NCBI RefSeq assembly: GCF_023740735.1
Contig: NZ_JAMRXH010000003.1
Coordinates: forward strand, 248,001-312,000
Length of the DNA stretch: 64,000 nt
Direction: 5' to 3'
DNA from: Nocardia sp. CDC159
Lineage (GTDB): Bacteria; Actinomycetota; Actinomycetes; Mycobacteriales; Mycobacteriaceae
In this document: one piece after another, positions 25,513-39,217 of the stretch
How positions within the stretch are numbered: the first letter of the stretch is position 1
How the letters are laid out: each line of letters starts with the position of its first letter
The notes under the pieces: generated by a model
What the model saw: the letters and a program-made list of their open reading frames with translations, nothing else
What the model was told of the DNA's origin: nothing
Databases searched by the model: none
Translations under genes and position numbers: made by a program

Positions 25513-28500
25513 TCAGGAGTCCCCGCCGAACACCCGTTCCACCACGGTCTTCGCCCGCCGCGTCACGCGCATGTAGTTGTCCAGGAATTCGCTGCCGTCG
25601 TCGTTGCGCCAGCCAGCGACGCGCGCCACCGCCGACAGCAACCGCCCCGGCCCGGGCAGCTGGTCGGCCGGTTTGCCGCGGACCAGCACCAGCGCGTTGC
25701 GGGCCTTGGTCGCGGTGAGCCAGGCATCGCGCAGCAGAGCGACGTCGGTGGGCTCGAGCAGCCCGGCGCGCTCGATCGCGTCGAGGGACTCGAGCGTGGA
25801 GGTGTTGTGCAGTTCCGGCACCTCGTGGGCATGGCGCAGCTGCATCAGCTGCACGGTCCACTCGATATCGGCCAGCCCGCCCCGGCCGAGTTTGGTGTGC
25901 GTGGCCGGATTGGCCCCGCGCGGCAGCCGCTCGGAATCCACCCGCGCCTTGATCCGCCGGATCTCGCGCACTGCCGCCGCCGAGACCCCGCCCTCGGGAT
26001 AGCGCACCACATCGATCATGTGCAGGAATCGCACGCCGAGGCCCTGATCGCCCGCGACCTGATGGGCGCGCAGCAGCGCCTGCACCTCCCACGGCTGGGC
26101 CCACTGCTGGTAGTAGGCCTGATAGGCGGCCAGCGTGCGGACCAGGGCCCCGTTGCGGCCTTCGGGGCGCAGGCCGGCGTCGACCTGCAGCGGCGGATCG
26201 GTGCTCGGCGCGCCCAGCAGCCGCTGCACCTGCTCGGCCACCCCGATGGCCCACTTCACCGCGACCGTCTCGTCCTCATCCGGGCGCGGATCGCAGACGA
26301 ACAGCACATCGGCATCGGAGCCGTAGCCCAGCTCCATCCCGCCGAGCCGGCCCATGCCGATCACCGCCAGCGCCGCCGGGGCGGGTCTGCCCAGCTCGGC
26401 CTCGCTCGCGCGGATCACCGCCTGCAGCGCGGCCTCGAGCACCGCCACCCATACCGACGACAGCGCCTTGCACACCTGCGGCACGTCCAACATGCCCAGC
26501 ACATCGGCCGCGGCGACGCGAGCCAGCTCGTGGCGGCGCAGCGACCGCGCGGTGGCGATCGCCCGCTTGGGGTCGTCATAGCGGGCGGCCCCGGCCAGGA
26601 TGCCCTCGCGCACCTGATCGGGCCGGGTCGCCAGCAGCAGCGGCCCGTCCGGACCGTCGGCGAACATGCGGATCGTCTCGGGCGCGTTGATGAGCAGATC
26701 GGGCAGATAGGCCGACGAGCCCAGCACGATCATCAGCCGCTGCGCGATCGCGCCCTCGTCGCGCAGCTCGCGCAGGAACCAGGTCTGCTCGTCGAGCCCC
26801 TCCGACACCCGCCGATAGGCGAGCAGCCCGGCGTCCGGATTCGGCGTCTCCCCCAGCCATTCCAGCAGCGTCGGCAGCAGCAGCGCCTGGATGCGACCCT
26901 TGCGCCCGACCTCGTTGGTGAGCGCCTTGAGATGGCCGAGCGCATTCTCCGGCGCGGCGTAGCCGAGGGCGGCCAGCTGCCGCACCGCCGCGGCGGGGCT
27001 CAGGCGCAGCGCGTCGGCGTCCAGCCGCGCCACCGATTCCAGCAGCGGCCGGTAGAACAGCTTGGCGTGCAGCCGCCGCACCCGCACGGTGTTGCGCTTG
27101 ATCTCGCTGCGCAACACCCCGACCGCGTCCTGCCGCCCGTCGGGGCGCATATGCGCCGCACGCGCCAGCCAGCGCATGCCCTCCTCGTCGTCGGCGGCGG
27201 GCAGGGTGTGGGTGCGCTTGAGCCGCTGCAGTTGCAGCCGGTGTTCGAGCAGGCGCAGGAATTCGTAGGAGGCGGTGAGGTTGGCGGCGTCGTCGCGGCC
27301 GACGTAACCGCCCGCGGCCAGCGTGGTCAGCGCCTCGACCGTGCCTTGCACGTGCAGCGACTCGTCGGCCTTGCCGTGCACCAATTGCAGCAGCTGCACG
27401 GCGAATTCGACATCGCGCAGGCTGCCGTGCCCGAGCTTGAGCTCGCGCTCGCGCAGGTCCGCGGGCACCTGATCCTCCACCCGCCGCCGCATGGCCTGCA
27501 CGTCGGCGACGAAATCGGGTCGCTCCGAGGCGTTCCAGACCATCGGCATGAGCGCCGCGGCGTACCGCTCGCCCAGCTCCAGATCGCCGGTGGCCGGGCG
27601 CATCTTCAACAGCGCCTGGAACTCCCAGGTGCGCGCCCACCGCTTGTAGTACGCCACATGCGATTCCAGCGTGCGCACCAGCGCCCCGGCCTTGCCCTCC
27701 GGGCGCAGCGCGGCGTCGACCTCGAAGAAGGCATTGCCCGCCACGGTCATCAGCTCCGCGGCCAGCCGGGTGGCGGTGGTGTCGGCCGGTTCGGCGACGA
27801 ACACCACGTCCACATCCGAGACGTAATTCAGCTCGCACGCACCGCATTTGCCCATCGCGACCACGGCCAGGCGCACCGGCACCGGCCGGTCCGGGCAGAT
27901 CCGCGCCACCGCCACCGCCAGCGCCGCGGTCAGCGCCGCGTCGGCCAGCGCGGTCAGCTGCCGCCCGACCTGCGGATAACGCAGCACCGGCTCGTTCTCC
28001 ACGGTGGCGGCCAGATCGTGAGCGGCCAACAGCATCAGCTGATCGCGATAGCGCTTGCGCAGCAACGCGATCGCCTCCGGGCCGGAGATGCCCGCGCGAT
28101 AGAGCATGGGCCCGGCGGCCTCGCCCTCCTCGGGCGTCGCCTCGACCGCGGCGAGCAGATCGGCGATCAGCTCGTCGCGGGTGGGCAGATCCCCGCGACG
28201 CAGCAGCTGCCAGCACTGCGGATCGGCCACCAGATGATCGGCGAAGGCGCTCGACGAGCCGATCAGCGCGAACAGCCGACCGCGCAGCGGCAGCTCGGTG
28301 CGCAGCGCCGAATCCAGTGCGGCCCAATCGGATCCGAGCCGCTCCTTGAGCCGGACCAGCGTCAGCAGCGCCAGATCGGCGTCCGGCGAACGCGACAGCG
28401 CCCAGAGGACCGGAATGCTTTCGACGTTGTCCCACGCCAACTCTCGCAGCGAGTCGGCGGCCGTCGGCTCGAGCAGTCCGAGCCGGCCGGCGCCGGGCAC

Positions 28501-28530
28501 CGCGGGACGGGCGGTCGGTGGCCGTACCAT
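25513..28530 (-). CDS. glnE: Bifunctional glutamine synthetase adenylyltransferase/deadenylase
   Basis: Controls glutamine synthetase by adding or removing AMP on a tyrosine, in response to nitrogen status. Two nucleotidyltransferase domains are visible: the N-terminal one (about residues 190-330) with [18 protein letters not shown], and the C-terminal one (from about 690) with [18 protein letters not shown], each followed by helical GlnD-UR_UTase-like regions. Length 1005 is normal (Rv2221c 994). It follows glnA2 by 23 bases on the same strand and is probably its operon partner. The adenylylated main synthetase glnA1 is not in the window. Confidence 0.97.
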   Translation of the reverse strand: MVRPPTARPAVPGAGRLGLLEPTAADSLRELAWDNVESIPVLWALSRSPDADLALLTLVRLKERLGSDWAALDSALRTELPLRGRLFALIGSSSAFADHLVADPQCWQLLRRGDLPTRDELIADLLAAVEATPEEGEAAGPMLYRAGISGPEAIALLRKRYRDQLMLLAAHDLAATVENEPVLRYPQVGRQLTALADAALTAALAVAVARICPDRPVPVRLAVVAMGKCGACELNYVSDVDVVFVAEPADTTATRLAAELMTVAGNAFFEVDAALRPEGKAGALVRTLESHVAYYKRWARTWEFQALLKMRPATGDLELGERYAAALMPMVWNASERPDFVADVQAMRRRVEDQVPADLRERELKLGHGSLRDVEFAVQLLQLVHGKADESLHVQGTVEALTTLAAGGYVGRDDAANLTASYEFLRLLEHRLQLQRLKRTHTLPAADDEEGMRWLARAAHMRPDGRQDAVGVLRSEIKRNTVRVRRLHAKLFYRPLLESVARLDADALRLSPAAAVRQLAALGYAAPENALGHLKALTNEVGRKGRIQALLLPTLLEWLGETPNPDAGLLAYRRVSEGLDEQTWFLRELRDEGAIAQRLMIVLGSSAYLPDLLINAPETIRMFADGPDGPLLLATRPDQVREGILAGAARYDDPKRAIATARSLRRHELARVAAADVLGMLDVPQVCKALSSVWVAVLEAALQAVIRASEAELGRPAPAALAVIGMGRLGGMELGYGSDADVLFVCDPRPDEDETVAVKWAIGVAEQVQRLLGAPSTDPPLQVDAGLRPEGRNGALVRTLAAYQAYYQQWAQPWEVQALLRAHQVAGDQGLGVRFLHMIDVVRYPEGGVSAAAVREIRRIKARVDSERLPRGANPATHTKLGRGGLADIEWTVQLMQLRHAHEVPELHNTSTLESLDAIERAGLLEPTDVALLRDAWLTATKARNALVLVRGKPADQLPGPGRLLSAVARVAGWRNDDGSEFLDNYMRVTRRAKTVVERVFGGDS

Positions 28531-28553
28531 GATTTCAACCTACCGGCACGACC

Positions 28554-29891
28554 CTAGAAATCCAGGTACTCCCGCAGCTCGTACGGGGTGATCTGGGCCC
28601 GGTAGCCCGCCCACTCGCGGCGCTTGTTGCGCAGGAAGAAGTCGAAGACATGCTCGCCGAGGGTCTCGGCGACCAGCTCCGAACGCTCCATCGCCTTGAG
28701 CGCCTCGTCCAGGCTGCCCGGCAGCTCGCGAAAGCCCATGGCCCGGCGCTCGGCCGCGGTCAGCGACCACACGTCGTCCTCGGCCTCCGGCGGCAGCGTG
28801 TAGCCCTTCTCGATGCCGCGCAGACCCGCGGCCAGCAGCACCGCGAAGGTCAGATACGGGTTGCAGGCCGAATCTGGGCTGCGGATCTCCACGCGCCGCG
28901 AGGACTGCTTGTTCGGGGTGTACATCGGCACCCGCACCAGCGCGGAGCGGTTCGACCGGCCCCACGACGCCGCGGTCGGGGCCTCGCCGCCGTGTACCAG
29001 CCGCTTGTAGGAGTTCACCCACTGGTTGGTGACAGCGCTGATCTCGTTGGCGTGCTCCAGGATTCCGGCGATGAACGCCCGCGCGGTCTCCGACAGGTTG
29101 ATCGGATCGTCGGGATCGGCGAAGGCGTTCTGTTCCCCTTCGAACAGGCTCATATGCGTATGCATGGCCGAGCCCGGGTGAGCGGCGAAGGGCTTGGGCA
29201 TGAACGACGCCCGCACGCCCTCGTCGATCGCCACCTCCTTGATGAGGTAGCGGAAGGTCATCACGTTGTCGGCCATCGACAGCGCGTCGGCGTAGCGCAG
29301 GTCGATCTCCTGCTGACCCGGCGCGCCCTCGTGGTGGCTGAACTCGACCGAGATGCCCATCGACTCCAGCGCGTCGATGGCGTGGCGGCGGAAGTTCGGC
29401 GCCTCGTCGTGGACGGTCTGGTCGAAGAAGCCGCCATTGTCCACGGGCACCGGATTGCCGTCCACCAGGCCCGATTTCACCAGGAAGAACTCGATCTCGG
29501 GATGCACGTAGCAGCTGAAGCCCAGATCCCCGGCCTTGTTCAGCTGCCGCCGCAGCACGTGGCGCGGATCGGCCCACGACGGCGAGCCGTCGGGCATGGC
29601 GATATCGCAGAACATGCGCGCCGAATGCTGGTGCCCCTTACTGGTCGACCACGGCAGCACCTGGAAGGTCGACGGATCGGGCTTGGCCACCATATCGGCC
29701 TCCGACACGCGGGCGAAGCCCTCGATGGCCGAACCGTCGAAGCCGATGCCCTCCTCGAAGGCGCCCTCGAGCTCCGCGGGAGCGATCGCGACGGACTTGA
29801 GATACCCCAAGACATCCGTGAACCACAGCCGTACGAAGCGAATATCCCGCTCCTCGAGCGTCCGCAGCACGAATTCCTTCTGGCGATCCAT
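28554..29891 (-). CDS. glnA2: Type I glutamine synthetase GlnA2
   Basis: ATP-dependent ligase of the GSI-alpha type, cytosolic dodecamer. The protein begins M-D-R-Q-K-E-F-V-L-R-T-L-E-E-R-D and carries G-F-D-G-S-A-I-E-G-F, E-I-E-F-F-L, the ATP loop K-P-F-A-A-H-P-G-S-A-M-H-T-H, N-R-S-A-L-V-R-V-P and E-I-R-S-P-D-S-A-C-N-P-Y-L. It matches mycobacterial GlnA2 closely (445 vs 446 aa) and has glnE behind it as in Rv2221c-Rv2222c. GlnA2-type enzymes can be poor classical synthetases and in some actinobacteria act on polyamines, so in vivo substrate is open. Confidence 0.95.
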   Translation of the reverse strand: MDRQKEFVLRTLEERDIRFVRLWFTDVLGYLKSVAIAPAELEGAFEEGIGFDGSAIEGFARVSEADMVAKPDPSTFQVLPWSTSKGHQHSARMFCDIAMPDGSPSWADPRHVLRRQLNKAGDLGFSCYVHPEIEFFLVKSGLVDGNPVPVDNGGFFDQTVHDEAPNFRRHAIDALESMGISVEFSHHEGAPGQQEIDLRYADALSMADNVMTFRYLIKEVAIDEGVRASFMPKPFAAHPGSAMHTHMSLFEGEQNAFADPDDPINLSETARAFIAGILEHANEISAVTNQWVNSYKRLVHGGEAPTAASWGRSNRSALVRVPMYTPNKQSSRRVEIRSPDSACNPYLTFAVLLAAGLRGIEKGYTLPPEAEDDVWSLTAAERRAMGFRELPGSLDEALKAMERSELVAETLGEHVFDFFLRNKRREWAGYRAQITPYELREYLDF

Positions 29892-29963
29892 AGCCGCGAG
29901 CGTAGGCATACGGCGTTAAATCCGTGTTACATGGTGCGCTTCGTGTCCGTTGCGGATTGCTAT

Positions 29964-31511
29964 CTATCCGCAAGTGAGCCCGGCCGGGGGTTCCTTCAGC
30001 TCGATCAGATACTCGAAAACGGCATTGTCGACACACGGCACGCCGCCCGAGAGGAAGGCGGTATGCCGCGTCCCGCGGTTGGTGATCAGCGCCGCGCCCA
30101 GGTCCTTGGCCAGGTTCACCCCCGCCTCGTAGGGGGTCGCCGGATCCTGCGTCGTCGACACCACCACGGTCTTGGGCAGTCCGGGCGCGGAAACCTGATG
30201 CGGGCCACCGGTATTGGGCACCGGCCAGAACGCGCACAGCTCCAGCGGCGCATGTCCGGTGCCGTGGCCGTCGTCCAGGAACGGGGCGACCTTGCGCAGT
30301 TCGGTGTCCTGCTGATCGGTGACCGCCCGGTCCTTGATCGCCGGATCGTCCACGCAGTGGATGGCCAGGAAGGCGTCCTGGGAATTGTCGTAACTGCCGT
30401 CGGGGCGGCGGCTGTTGTAGTCGTCGGCCAGGGCGAGCAGGGTGTCGCCGCGGCCCTGGGCCACCTCGGCCAGCCCCGCGCTCAGGGTCTCCCAGCGGTC
30501 CTCTGCGTAGAGAGCGTTCTGCACGCCGGTCACCGCGTCGCCGTAGCTCAGCGGGCGGCCGTCCTTGGTCGGCAGCGGGTGGTTCCACAGCGGTGCGAGC
30601 AGCGCGCGGAAGCGCGCGACCGACTGCGCCGGATCGGTGCCCAGCGGGCATTCGGCATCGCGGGTGCAGGCGGCGGCGTAGGCGTCGAACGCCTTCTGGA
30701 ATCCGGCGGTCTGCTCGATGGTGTCCTGCACCGGCTGCTGCTCGGGATCCACCGCGCCGTCGAGCACGAGCGCGCGTACCCGGTCGGGGAACTTCTCCGC
30801 GTACGCCGAGCCCAGCCGGGTGCCGTAGGAGTAACCGACGAAATTGAGCTTGGGATCGCCCAGCACGCCCCGGATCACGTCCATGTCCTGGATTACCTCG
30901 CGGGTGCCGACGTGGGCGAGGAATTCGGTGCCCGTGCGCTCGCCGCATTTCTGGGCGAACTCCCGGTCCTCCTGCTCGGCGGCCGCGATGCCCGCGGGAG
31001 TGTTGTCCTTCGGCGGTTCGGCGCGCTGCTCGTCCCATTCCTTACCGGTCAGGCATCGGATCAGCGGCCGCGACGAGCCGACCCCGCGCACATCGAAGCC
31101 GATCAGATCGAACCGCTCGGCCAGCGGGGTCTTCATGGCGATCGAGGCCATCGACAGCCCGGCCACGCCCGGACCGCCCGGATTGAACAGCAGCGAGCCG
31201 ATCTTCGGCCCGGTCGCCCTGATCCGTGAGACCGCGATCTCGGCCGTGGCGCCGTCGGGCTTGGCGTAGTCGACCGGGACGGTGAGCCGGGTGCATTCGG
31301 CATCCCGGGGGAATCGGACCGATCGGTCTTCGGAAAAGCCGTTGCAGCTCTGCCAGTCCGGCGTCTGGTTGTAGAACCGGTCCAGCGCCACCGGCGTCGG
31401 CGCGGCCGGGGCCGACGGGGCGGGCTGCTCCCTACCGGAGGTGGTGCAGGCCGCGGCCACGCACGTCAGGACCACGAGGGCGGCGACACGACCGGAACGC
31501 AACAACGACAT
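29964..31511 (-). CDS. Lipoprotein alpha/beta hydrolase, CaeA/Hip1-like tripeptidyl aminopeptidase, 515 aa
   Basis: Exported serine protease or esterase, membrane-anchored. The signal ends in a lipobox (V-A-A-A-C, Cys about 22). The core has N-P-G-G-P-G-V-A-G, D-V-R-G-V-G-S-S, the nucleophile G-Y-S-Y-G-T (about residues 227-232), a D in T-T-Q-D-P-A-T-P and a C-terminal G-T-R-H-T. It is the positional and sequence counterpart of Rv2224c (caeA/hip1), adjacent to glnA2 and panB. Only one such gene is present where M. tuberculosis has Rv2223c and Rv2224c. Confidence 0.92.
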   Translation of the reverse strand: MSLLRSGRVAALVVLTCVAAACTTSGREQPAPSAPAAPTPVALDRFYNQTPDWQSCNGFSEDRSVRFPRDAECTRLTVPVDYAKPDGATAEIAVSRIRATGPKIGSLLFNPGGPGVAGLSMASIAMKTPLAERFDLIGFDVRGVGSSRPLIRCLTGKEWDEQRAEPPKDNTPAGIAAAEQEDREFAQKCGERTGTEFLAHVGTREVIQDMDVIRGVLGDPKLNFVGYSYGTRLGSAYAEKFPDRVRALVLDGAVDPEQQPVQDTIEQTAGFQKAFDAYAAACTRDAECPLGTDPAQSVARFRALLAPLWNHPLPTKDGRPLSYGDAVTGVQNALYAEDRWETLSAGLAEVAQGRGDTLLALADDYNSRRPDGSYDNSQDAFLAIHCVDDPAIKDRAVTDQQDTELRKVAPFLDDGHGTGHAPLELCAFWPVPNTGGPHQVSAPGLPKTVVVSTTQDPATPYEAGVNLAKDLGAALITNRGTRHTAFLSGGVPCVDNAVFEYLIELKEPPAGLTCG

Positions 31512-31652
31512 GGTCCGATCCTGCCATCCCGGCCCCTGTGACCAATTCCATGGGCCGGACGGCTTATACCGACGCTCGGACCGGGGCAGACTGGATGGGT
31601 CACATCAACCCGGGGACCCGGATCGGGCCTCGAGGCGACAACGAAAGGGACG

Positions 31653-32498
31653 ATGATGTCCGAGCAAGAGACTGCTGCCTACGGTGCCGCACCGAAAACT
31701 TCGCGGAAGAAGACTCGAGTACAGCACCTGCAGCAGATGAAGGCGGCCGGGGACAGGTGGGCGATGCTGACCGCCTACGACTACTCCACCGCGAAGCTGT
31801 TCGAGGAGGCCGGTATCCCGGTGCTGCTGGTCGGCGACTCGGCGGCCAACGTGGTCTACGGCTACGACACGACCGTGCCGATCTCGCTGGACGAGCTCAT
31901 CCCGCTGGTGCGCGGCGTGGTGCGCGGCGCGCCGCACGCCCTGGTGGTGGCCGATCTGCCATTCGGCAGCTACGAGATCTCCCCGCGGCAGGCGTTCGAG
32001 AGCTCGGTGCGCCTGATGAAGGAGGGCGGCGCGCAGGCGGTGAAACTCGAAGGCGGCGAACGGGTTTCCGAGCAGATCGCGACCCTGACCGCGGCCGGGA
32101 TCCCGGTGATGGCGCATATCGGGTTCACCCCGCAGTCGGTCAACACCCTGGGTGGATTCCGGGTGCAGGGCCGCGGCGACGGCGCCGAGCAGCTCATCGC
32201 CGACGCGCTGGCGGTGCAGGAGGCCGGGGCGTTCGCGGTGGTCATGGAGATGGTCCCGGCCGAACTGGCCGCTCAGGTCACCCGCAAGCTGACCATTCCG
32301 ACCGTCGGCATCGGCGCGGGCGCGGACTGCGACGCCCAGGTCCTGGTCTGGCAGGACATGGCGGCCTACACCAGCGGCAAGACCGCCAAGTTCGTCAAGC
32401 ACTTCGCCCAGCTCGGCGATCAATTGCGCGGCGCGGCGGCGGCTTACGCCGACGAGGTGCGCCGGGGCACGTTCCCGGGCCCCGAGCACTCCTTCTGA
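31653..32498 (+). CDS. panB: 3-methyl-2-oxobutanoate hydroxymethyltransferase
   Basis: First committed step of pantothenate (CoA) synthesis, making ketopantoate from alpha-ketoisovalerate and methylene-tetrahydrofolate. TIM-barrel marks: [36 protein letters not shown] and [10 protein letters not shown]. Normal length (281). ATG 31653 or 31656 follow GAAAGGGACG. It is divergent from the CaeA-like gene, as in mycobacteria (Rv2225), and is closed by a strong hairpin. Confidence 0.96.
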   Translation: MMSEQETAAYGAAPKTSRKKTRVQHLQQMKAAGDRWAMLTAYDYSTAKLFEEAGIPVLLVGDSAANVVYGYDTTVPISLDELIPLVRGVVRGAPHALVVADLPFGSYEISPRQAFESSVRLMKEGGAQAVKLEGGERVSEQIATLTAAGIPVMAHIGFTPQSVNTLGGFRVQGRGDGAEQLIADALAVQEAGAFAVVMEMVPAELAAQVTRKLTIPTVGIGAGADCDAQVLVWQDMAAYTSGKTAKFVKHFAQLGDQLRGAAAAYADEVRRGTFPGPEHSF

Positions 32499-32504
32499 GC
32501 GCGG

Positions 32505-32536
32505 GCGCACGCCGGGACCGTCGTCCCGGCGTGCGC
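32505..32536. terminator. Hairpin between panB and proS
   Basis: Perfect 13-bp stem (32505-32517 with 32524-32536, loop CCGTCG). It lies between convergent stops and can end both transcripts; there is no T-run. Confidence 0.75.
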
Positions 32537-32540
32537 TCCC

Positions 32541-35513
<2,973 letters not shown>

Positions 35514-35514
<1 letters not shown>

Positions 35515-36386
35515 TGCGCACCGCAGCCGGTCCCGCCCTCGTCACCGCCCTGGCCGACGATCTGGACCGGCTGCTGTCGGCCGAGCCCGACGTGCGCGCC
35601 GACCGCCCGGACTCGGTGCACAGCATGCGCGTCGCGACCCGGCGGCTGCGCAGTGTGCTGCGCTCGTATCAAAAGATGTTCCACCGCACCGAGATCGACG
35701 AGATTCGCGACGAATTGCGCTGGCTGGCAGGGCTGTTGGGCGTGGCCCGTGACGCCGAGGTGCGCGCCGAACGATTCGCCGCGCTGACCGAGGAGCAGCC
35801 CGCCGAGCTGCGCCGCATCGGCAGGCGGCTGGTCTCGGCCGAACGGGCGAAGTACACCCGCGCACACAGGGCGGTGCTGCGCGCCCTCGACGGCGACCGG
35901 TACGCGGCCCTGCGCGACCGGCTCGAACGGCTGCGCTCGGACCCGCCGCTGCGTAAACGGCGCGCCAAGGCCGAGGCCGCCGACGCCTTCGCCACGGTGC
36001 TGCGCAAGGACTTCCGGCGACTGCGCAAACTCGTCCGCGCCGAGTCGGAGGTGGCCGAGACCGATCGCGTCGAACATCTGCACGAGATCCGCAAGGCCGC
36101 CAAGCGATTACGCTATTCCGCCGATGCCGCGGCGCGGGTGCTCGACGGCCCGGCCCAGGAATTGTCTCAGCGGTCCAAGAAGTTGCAGTCGGTCCTCGGC
36201 GATCATCGCGACGCGGTCGAGGCGATGGCCACCATCCAGTCGCGCGCCGACGCCGCCCGCAAGCGCGGCGCGGCCACCGGCGTGTACGACGAGCTGTATG
36301 TTTCCGAGGCGAGTGCGGCGCGCAAGGCCCTGGAGAACTATCCGGTGGCCGCCGAATTCCTCCAACGCAAGTTTGCCGATAGTTAG
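35514..36386 (+). CDS. CHAD-domain protein, 290 aa
   Basis: Helical-bundle protein with conserved His and basic residues; CHAD domains bind inorganic polyphosphate. Seen: S-V-H-S-M-R-V-A-T-R-R-L-R (about residues 35-47), H-L-H-E-I-R-K-A-A-K-R-L-R-Y (about 183-196) and L-G-D-H-R-D-A near residue 231. The positional counterpart Rv2226 is a CYTH-CHAD fusion; here the CYTH half is absent. The start overlaps the Pip stop by one base. Function in this organism is unknown. Confidence 0.88.
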
Positions 36387-36431
36387 CCGTGTCATAGCGA
36401 ATCGCTACCGGACCGTGGTTATCATCGCCCG

Positions 36432-37310
36432 GTGCAGCACCGTGCGAGGCGAAACGCCTGGGGTTGGGCCTGGGCCGGGCTCGTCGTCCTGATCCTGATC
36501 GGGGCCGTGGCCGCGAGCCTGGGCATGTACGCGATCGGCAAACGGCATGCCGGCACCGCGTACACCTTCGGCGATCTCGACGCCCGGGACCGGGTTCTGG
36601 TCAACGCCTGGATCGGCCGCTTCGATCCGGCGTCGAACGACGTGACGATAGAGGTCAGCGCCGGTCCCGAGGGCGCACTCGCGGACGCGGCCGGAGATTT
36701 CGCGGCCGAGGTCGTGCTGACTCCGTTGACCGCACTGAAATCCGATCCCCTGACGGTCGAGGCGGGGCAGCGAATGACCGCCACCGAGCTGCACTTCCCG
36801 ATCGACGGCGTAATCACCGACTATCCGTTCGATCGGCACCGCCTCCGGCTGGCCTTCGAGGTCACCGGCGCGGATCGGCATCCGCTGCCGCTGGCGGTCA
36901 CCGTCGCCAACGGCGACGCGTTCTTCCGGACCACCAACACCATCGACGCCACCGAAACCGGGGCGGTCGATCTGACCGTGCAGGCCCGGCGGTCCACGCC
37001 CACATTAGTATTCGCCGTCTTCGTCATGGTGTTGATGTTCGGCCTGGCACTCGCGGCGGCGACAGCCGCCTACTATGTGCTGCGCTGGCGGCGCGGTTTG
37101 CTGTTCCCGGCCTGCTCGCTGATGGCCGTCGTGCTCTTCGCGCTGGTGCCGCTGCGCAATGCGGTGCCCGGGAATCCACCGATCGGCTCGATCATCGACT
37201 TCGCCTCGTTCTTCCTGGCCGAGGGCATCATCTCGGTCGCGCTCATCGCCTCGGTGGTGATCGGCTATCGGATAGAGATCGCCCGGGAACGCATCGACGC
37301 ACAGGTCTGA
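36432..37310 (+). CDS. DUF4436 membrane protein, 292 aa
   Basis: Membrane protein with one N-terminal helix (residues 12-33), an exposed beta-rich domain (about 40-185) with D-Y-P-F-D-R-H, then three membrane helices (about 191-215, 222-245, 258-282). This is the DUF4436 layout. GTG 36432 is the likely start (M-Q-H-R-A-R-R-N). Function is unknown. It converges with the RNB gene with one base between the stops. Confidence 0.8.
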   Translation: MQHRARRNAWGWAWAGLVVLILIGAVAASLGMYAIGKRHAGTAYTFGDLDARDRVLVNAWIGRFDPASNDVTIEVSAGPEGALADAAGDFAAEVVLTPLTALKSDPLTVEAGQRMTATELHFPIDGVITDYPFDRHRLRLAFEVTGADRHPLPLAVTVANGDAFFRTTNTIDATETGAVDLTVQARRSTPTLVFAVFVMVLMFGLALAAATAAYYVLRWRRGLLFPACSLMAVVLFALVPLRNAVPGNPPIGSIIDFASFFLAEGIISVALIASVVIGYRIEIARERIDAQV

Positions 37311-37311
37311 C

Positions 37312-38763
37312 TCAGTCCGCGGGAAAGGCGAAGGTGACCGTCCGCTTGGCCGGATCGGATTCGACCAGCCGCACCCGCACCCGCCACCCCTCCGGCGGGG
37401 AGCCCACGCACTTGCCCACCACCGGCGGATCGGCCACGAAGATCTCGGCCGGGCGGCTGCCATTGGCCTCGCGCACCACCACCGCCCGGAACACCGACCC
37501 CAGCCGGTCCGCGAGCACGGTGGATTCGGTGAGATCGATGCACGCTCGCTCGAGCTTCCCGGCGACCGCATCGCTGCGCCGCATCGACTCCGCGGCCTGC
37601 TCGAGCCCGTCGCGCACCCACCGCGGCACCGGCTCCCCCGCGCACCGCGCCAGACAGATCTCGGTGGCGTAGCGATCGGCCAGCCGCCGCAGCGGCGCGG
37701 TCACATGGGCATAGGGGGCGCCGATCGCGCTGTGCTCCACCACCGGCGGCGTCTCGTCGCCGAGCACCGTATACGTGGCGCCGCGCAGCAGTCCCGTGGC
37801 CTCCGACATCAGCACCAGCGCCGCGGGCGTATTGGGATCGAGTCCGGCGAGCATCCGGCCGACGGAGACCTCGGTGGGCCAGTCCACCCCGAGCGCCGCC
37901 GCGGTTCGGCGCATCGATTCGACGGCCGCCTCCGAGGGCGGGGGCATCGTCCGGAGCACACCGATGCGATGGCCGCGCCCGGGGCCCGCATCGCCCAGCA
38001 TGATTCGGGCCGCGCACATCCCCGTCAGCAGCGAGACCTGCTCGTTCCAATCGTCGGCGGCGGTGCGCGGTTCCAGCACCAGCTGCCAGTGCTGCCCGGC
38101 CCCGTCGTCGTGGCCGTCGCGCACCACGGTCTGGGCGGGCAGGCGCAGGCCGATCGCGCCGCGGGCCAGACCCGACTCGATGCGCAGCCGCCCGAATTCG
38201 GGCAGCGCGGCGATCGAGGGGTGCAGGCGACCGGCGTCGGCGTCGGCCTGGACGCCCGCGTAGTCGAGGCGGGCACGGGAGCGCACCAGCGCGCGCCGCA
38301 CCGAAAATCGTTGCGGTTCGCCGGTTTCGTCGCATTCGATGGTCCACAGCGCGGCCGGGCGATCCTGGTCGGGCAGCAGGCTGGCGGACCCTTCCGAGAG
38401 CACCGGCGGATGCAGCGGCACGGTGCCGTCGGGCAGATAGAAGGTCTGACCCCGCGCGAGGGATTCGCGGGCGAGCGCCCCGTCGGGCGCGACCACGGCC
38501 GCCACATCCGCGATCGCGTACTGCAGCAGGAAGCCGGAGGAGGTTCGTTCCAGATACAGCGCCTGGTCCAGATCCAGCGCGCCGGGCGGGTCGATCGTGA
38601 CGAGGGGAATATCCCTGCGATCGGCCCGGGAGCCCGCGAACGCGTCGACCGCGTCGCGGGCCTCCGAGACGGCCTCGGACGGATACTCCGAGGCCATTCC
38701 GAATTCGGATCGCACGGCGCCGAAGTCGACCGGCGCCGAGACGATCCGTTGATGGAGTTCCAC
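37312..38763 (-). CDS. RNB-domain exoribonuclease (RNase II/R family), 483 aa
   Basis: 3'-5' exoribonuclease core. The RNB domain begins I-D-P-P-G-A-L-D-L-D-Q-A-L (metal-binding aspartates, about residues 49-61), then Y-A-I-A-D-V-A-A, P-L-H-P-P-V-L-S-E, Y-A-H-V-T-A-P-L-R-R and a C-terminal S1-like strand region. It lacks the cold-shock RNA-binding domains of full RNase R, as in the short actinobacterial homologues. The start is uncertain; GTG 38763 is the last initiator before the downstream domain. It follows the small secreted-protein gene by 11 bases. Confidence 0.87.
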   Translation of the reverse strand: MELHQRIVSAPVDFGAVRSEFGMASEYPSEAVSEARDAVDAFAGSRADRRDIPLVTIDPPGALDLDQALYLERTSSGFLLQYAIADVAAVVAPDGALARESLARGQTFYLPDGTVPLHPPVLSEGSASLLPDQDRPAALWTIECDETGEPQRFSVRRALVRSRARLDYAGVQADADAGRLHPSIAALPEFGRLRIESGLARGAIGLRLPAQTVVRDGHDDGAGQHWQLVLEPRTAADDWNEQVSLLTGMCAARIMLGDAGPGRGHRIGVLRTMPPPSEAAVESMRRTAAALGVDWPTEVSVGRMLAGLDPNTPAALVLMSEATGLLRGATYTVLGDETPPVVEHSAIGAPYAHVTAPLRRLADRYATEICLARCAGEPVPRWVRDGLEQAAESMRRSDAVAGKLERACIDLTESTVLADRLGSVFRAVVVREANGSRPAEIFVADPPVVGKCVGSPPEGWRVRVRLVESDPAKRTVTFAFPAD

Positions 38764-38774
38764 GCGCAGGCGAA

Positions 38775-39107
38775 CTACTGCAGCGCCAGCATGGTGCCGT
38801 TCAACTGATCGAACGGCCCGTACACCGTGAACACGACCCGCCCGTTCGGGTACTGCGAGGACAGGCCGGCGGCCGAGTCGAGCGCCTGCCCGAACGACGC
38901 GGCCGAGGGATGGGGCAGTGTGGCGATGGCATTCCCGATGTGCGTCTGATGCACCCACTGGGTGTCGGCCGGGGTGAGGTCCACCTGCACCCCACCCGGC
39001 AACGGAGTCACCGAGACCGCCGACGCGGACCCGGCCCCCAACACAGCCAAAACCGAAGCAGCACCGGCAATCATGGCACCGGCAACCAACTTGCGAACCA
39101 CTCGCAT
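38775..39107 (-). CDS. Small secreted protein, 110 aa, unknown
   Basis: Short exported protein. ATG 39107 gives a Sec signal (M-R-V-V-R-K-L-V-A-G-A-M, then an Ala/Val-rich core and A-S-A cleavage near residue 30). The mature ~80 residues start V-S-V-T-P-L-P-G-G-V-Q-V-D-L-T and have no cysteine, so it is not a disulfide-rich or lipid-anchored protein. Similar small secreted proteins are frequent in mycolic-acid actinobacteria. It probably shares a transcript with the RNB gene. Upstream in-frame sequence has no signal features. Confidence 0.75.
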   Translation of the reverse strand: MRVVRKLVAGAMIAGAASVLAVLGAGSASAVSVTPLPGGVQVDLTPADTQWVHQTHIGNAIATLPHPSAASFGQALDSAAGLSSQYPNGRVVFTVYGPFDQLNGTMLALQ

Positions 39108-39217
39108 AGAGATAGAACCTGCTTTCCGACGTCGTTGACACCCACAGCCCCGTTGCCGCCCCCCGGCAACGGAACTTTCCAACGCGCAACACTCTATGAC
39201 GTTTGTCACGGATAAGG

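Noticed and set aside
25807..28557. Plus-strand open frame of 916 codons
   Set aside because: It is antisense to glnE, whose two nucleotidyltransferase domains are certain; high GC leaves the complement open.
28650..31229. Plus-strand frame of 859 codons
   Set aside because: Antisense to glnA2 and the CaeA-like gene; no domain pattern.
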